Below, piece by piece: positions 62,120 to 64,000 of a stretch of DNA of 64,000 nucleotides (position 1 is its first letter; the number at the start of each line of letters is the position of its first letter). The position numbers and the translations under genes are program-made. The notes under the pieces are model-generated. The model saw only the letters and a list, made by a program, of their open reading frames with translations. It was not told where the DNA came from and did no database searches. Source of the DNA: Bacteroidales bacterium UBA3743 (GTDB lineage Bacteria > Bacteroidota > Bacteroidia > Bacteroidales > Paludibacteraceae); assembly GCA_002371265.1 (NCBI GenBank), contig DFGT01000032.1, positions 62,001-126,000 on the forward strand. The letters run 5' to 3'.

Positions 62120-62192
62120 ACAGCTGGTTTCTCCTGTTATGATATATTTCCTCAGCACCTTGTCACTATCCCTTTTGACAACGAACATTCCG
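62120..62192. repeat. Direct repeat, right copy, flanking the 61223 gene
   Basis: Counterpart of 61143-61206, a few bases longer in the middle. On the minus strand it contains a 31-codon open frame starting MFVVKRDSDKVLRKY, probably a coding remnant. Confidence 0.65.
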
Positions 62193-62221
62193 GCTTGCCT
62201 ATATAGGCAGCAGCCTTGTTC

Positions 62222-62300
62222 TAGTCCACGATCGCCATGAGGTTGTCGAAACGGCTGTACTTGTTGATGTTGGCATCAGTCAAATGAAGGCTTCTCCAAA
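62222..62300 (-). pseudogene. C-terminal remnant of a lost gene
   Basis: On the minus strand one frame reads SLEKPSF and, after a shift, TDANINKYSRFDNLMAIVD followed by a stop. The coherent peptide split across frames indicates a decayed coding end. The parent family is not certain; such an ending would fit a restriction-modification subunit (guess). Confidence 0.45.
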
Positions 62301-62337
62301 CTGTTGTACAATCGGTTTGTCTAGCTGAAAGCCTGTA

Positions 62338-62676
62338 TTACCTCCTGGTACTGCAAGTTCTTGTCAAGATAGATTCTTTTGACTGGACTAATATCCTAGT
62401 ATTCGATTGCGTCCAGAATTGAGCAAGTTGAACTATCCGGATTTTCCGGATAGTTCGTTCTTGAATCAATTCTCCTTCTGCAAAGACATTTGTCAAATGT
62501 TCGTTAATCGTCTTAACATTAACATCAAACAATTCAGCCATTGCTATTTGTGTTGCCCAGATTGTTTCATCCATATACACAACCTGACCCCCATCCTCTT
62601 TGTTTTGAGCAAGAAAGGTGAGAAACTCAGCCGTACTGCTACGTATTTCAAGTATTTTTGCCATTTTTATGGTCAA
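62338..62676 (-). pseudogene. Truncated RhuM-family protein
   Basis: The first ~80 residues match the RhuM (Fic/DOC-associated, virulence RhuM) N-terminus: EIRSSTAEFLTFLAQNKEDG and MDETIWATQIAMAELFDVNV, with VKTINEHLTNVFAEGEL. After IRKIRIVQ the sequence no longer resembles the family, and the frame ends near residue 112, where RhuM normally has some 250 further residues. RhuM genes often sit within type I restriction loci, in line with the neighbouring remnants. Confidence 0.7.
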
Positions 62677-62704
62677 TTATTAGATGAATCAATCTAAGCT
62701 ATAA

Positions 62705-64000
62705 TTATTTCTCCAAGCAAGCGTCCAATTCTGCGATGATCTTCTCCTTATCAATCTTCTGTCCGATGAACACGATCTTCTGCATTCTGTCGCCATACTT
62801 CTCATCCCAATCGTTCAGAATCTCCGGATTCTCCGCTAGGATTTCCTTCAGTTCATCCTCTGGAGCTGTGCAGAACCATTGTCCTGCCTCTGTGACTTTC
62901 TTCTGGACACCAGCCTGCTCAAACATATACGACATTTCCGGATTTATGCTGAAATAGCACACTCCCTTTGTACGGATGATGTTCTTTGCCCATTTCTTTG
63001 AGACAAAAGCCTCAAATTTGTCAAGGTTGAATGCAGGTCGACGGTAGTATACGAATGTTCCGATGCCATACTCCTCAACCTCTCCACCGTCATGATGGTG
63101 GTGGTGATGGTGGCAGCTGCAATGTGGATCATCACACTCCTTGCCGTCTTCATGGTGATGGTGGTGGTGCTCATGCTCATCGTCGTCGTCGTCATGATCG
63201 TGATGGTGATGACAGTGATGCTCATGCTCATCGTCGTCGTCATGATCATGGTGATGACAGTGATGCTCATGCTCATCGTCGTCATGGTCATGGTGATGAT
63301 GATGGTGACCCTCCGCGTCGGCTTTCTCCTCATCAGTCAACGGACGTTCCAACTCCTTTATCCATCCAGCAGAGATAGACGCCTTCTCCATCTGGAATCT
63401 TCGTGTGTTGATAATCTTATCCAAATCCACATCCGCATAATCACACTCAATGATCTCTGCGTATGGCTGAAGTGTCTTGATAATCTCTTTGATTCTAGCG
63501 AGCTCGGATTTCTCCACTTCCGACACTTTGTTGAGCAGAATTATATTACAGAACTCAATCTGCTGAATCACAAGGTTTTCAATATCTTCTTCATCAAGAT
63601 CTTTGCTCTTCAACGCGTCGCCACACTCAAACTCGCTCTGCAAACGAAGAGCGTCCACAACAGTGACGATGCTATCCAAATAACATGCCTCTCTGCCGGC
63701 ATACTTGCTGCTCATCTGCTGAAGAGACACAAGGGTCTGAGCAATTGGAGCCGGCTCACATACACCGCTCGCCTCGATCACGATGTAGTCGAATTTATTC
63801 TGCATCAGAATTTCATTGACCTGCTCCACCAAATCCATCTTCAACGTGCAGCAGATACATCCGTTCTGCAACGCCACAAGGCTGTCGTCTTTCTTGTCGA
63901 CAATACCACCCTTCTGAATCAGATCGGCATCAATGTTCACCTCGCCGATGTCGTTCACGATAACAGCGAATCTGATACCTCGCTTGTTAGACAAAATATG
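62705..64000 (-). CDS. G3E (CobW/YjiA) GTPase metallochaperone with His-rich loop, 5' end outside the window
   Basis: The frame is open to the window edge: ILSNKRGIRFAVIVNDIGEV is normally preceded by the GxxGxGKT P-loop, so about 25-30 residues are missing. Visible features are the CxCC metal motif in GCICCTL, EASGVCEPAPI, and the G4 motif NKVSEVE. A long insert of His, Asp, Glu and some Cys (about 70 residues) is coded by 63094-63305. The C-terminal CobW domain follows (about residues 305-429). Such proteins deliver or store zinc or other divalent metals. Confidence 0.92.
   Translation of the reverse strand, partial: HILSNKRGIRFAVIVNDIGEVNIDADLIQKGGIVDKKDDSLVALQNGCICCTLKMDLVEQVNEILMQNKFDYIVIEASGVCEPAPIAQTLVSLQQMSSKYAGREACYLDSIVTVVDALRLQSEFECGDALKSKDLDEEDIENLVIQQIEFCNIILLNKVSEVEKSELARIKEIIKTLQPYAEIIECDYADVDLDKIINTRRFQMEKASISAGWIKELERPLTDEEKADAEGHHHHHHDHDDDEHEHHCHHHDHDDDDEHEHHCHHHHDHDDDDDEHEHHHHHHEDGKECDDPHCSCHHHHHHHDGGEVEEYGIGTFVYYRRPAFNLDKFEAFVSKKWAKNIIRTKGVCYFSINPEMSYMFEQAGVQKKVTEAGQWFCTAPEDELKEILAENPEILNDWDEKYGDRMQKIVFIGQKIDKEKIIAELDACLEK
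63094..63305. repeat. Coding minisatellite in the His-rich loop
   Basis: Units of about 45-48 bases (15-16 codons, pattern HDHDDDDEHEHHCHH) repeat roughly three times, with varying numbers of Asp codons, flanked by shorter His runs. Confidence 0.75.

Noticed and set aside
62705..63994. Complete G3E gene starting at 63994
   Set aside because: That codon is TTG within the conserved ILSNKRG stretch; the P-loop must lie beyond the window.
1..64000. tRNA or rRNA genes, insertion sequences, integrase genes
   Set aside because: No cloverleaf with TTCRANNC arm, rRNA block, transposase or integrase motif was noticed by eye; an automated scan would be needed to exclude a tRNA.

Overview
The window looks like chromosomal DNA of a Bacteroidales bacterium. 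The evidence is moderately AT-rich DNA, TAnnTTTG/TTTG promoters typical of the Bacteroidota primary sigma factor, two proteins with type IX secretion (T9SS) C-terminal sorting domains, a PorP/SprF protein, two PorE-like OmpA proteins and many Bacteroidota-type housekeeping genes. No rRNA, tRNA, insertion sequence or CRISPR array was seen. Both ends cut genes: an unrecognised protein at the left and a His-rich G3E GTPase (its P-loop is outside) at the right.

Layout. 1-4.7 kb: unknown partial gene, MORN-repeat protein, grpE-dnaJ, a small membrane protein, M23 peptidase. 4.8-6.3 kb: pyrH and nudC. 6.3-11.8 kb: a repeat-rich gap carrying decayed copies of the nudC and panE 3' ends, then an rnr-lipoprotein-panE-lipoprotein operon. 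11.9-17 kb: T9SS cargo protein, lrp-cysS, and rpsF-rpsR-rplI with a textbook promoter and terminator. 17.4-21.7 kb: a fused CarA-CarB carbamoyl-phosphate synthase; a second, free-standing CarB lies at 36.0-39.2 kb behind an attenuator-like leader. 22-31.8 kb: two S41 proteases, an Ala-rich lipoprotein, an acidic protein, a trifunctional MMPL transporter/acyltransferase/methyltransferase, an Lrp regulator and a sugar nucleotidyltransferase. 32.3-33.8 kb: secreted GH16 glucanase.

The accessory part is 33.8-43.7 kb. It holds two DUF4143-type AAA ATPases, each tied to a periodic array (32 or 33 bp) of related ATTCA/TGAAC dyads. It also has a UDG-like protein beside a truncated KAP NTPase, a small HTH gene behind a highly structured leader RNA, and a HicAB toxin-antitoxin pair. 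This is the most promising place for an undescribed system: the dyads overlap the core promoter, start codon and stop codon of one ATPase and lie directly upstream of the promoter of the other.

43.8-64 kb returns to core functions: CAP lipoprotein, parC-tonB-like-radA, an MFS transporter, a T9SS module (OmpA/PD40 plus PorP), a candidate sigma-54-driven small RNA, a YjbR-like protein, trmN6, dnaN with a DnaQ-like exonuclease, and an unusual folA-porE-thyA operon. A decayed stretch (61-62.7 kb) with direct repeats and a broken RhuM gene precedes the G3E GTPase.

All coordinates, counts and structures were read by eye. Family assignments rest on recognised motifs, not on searches.
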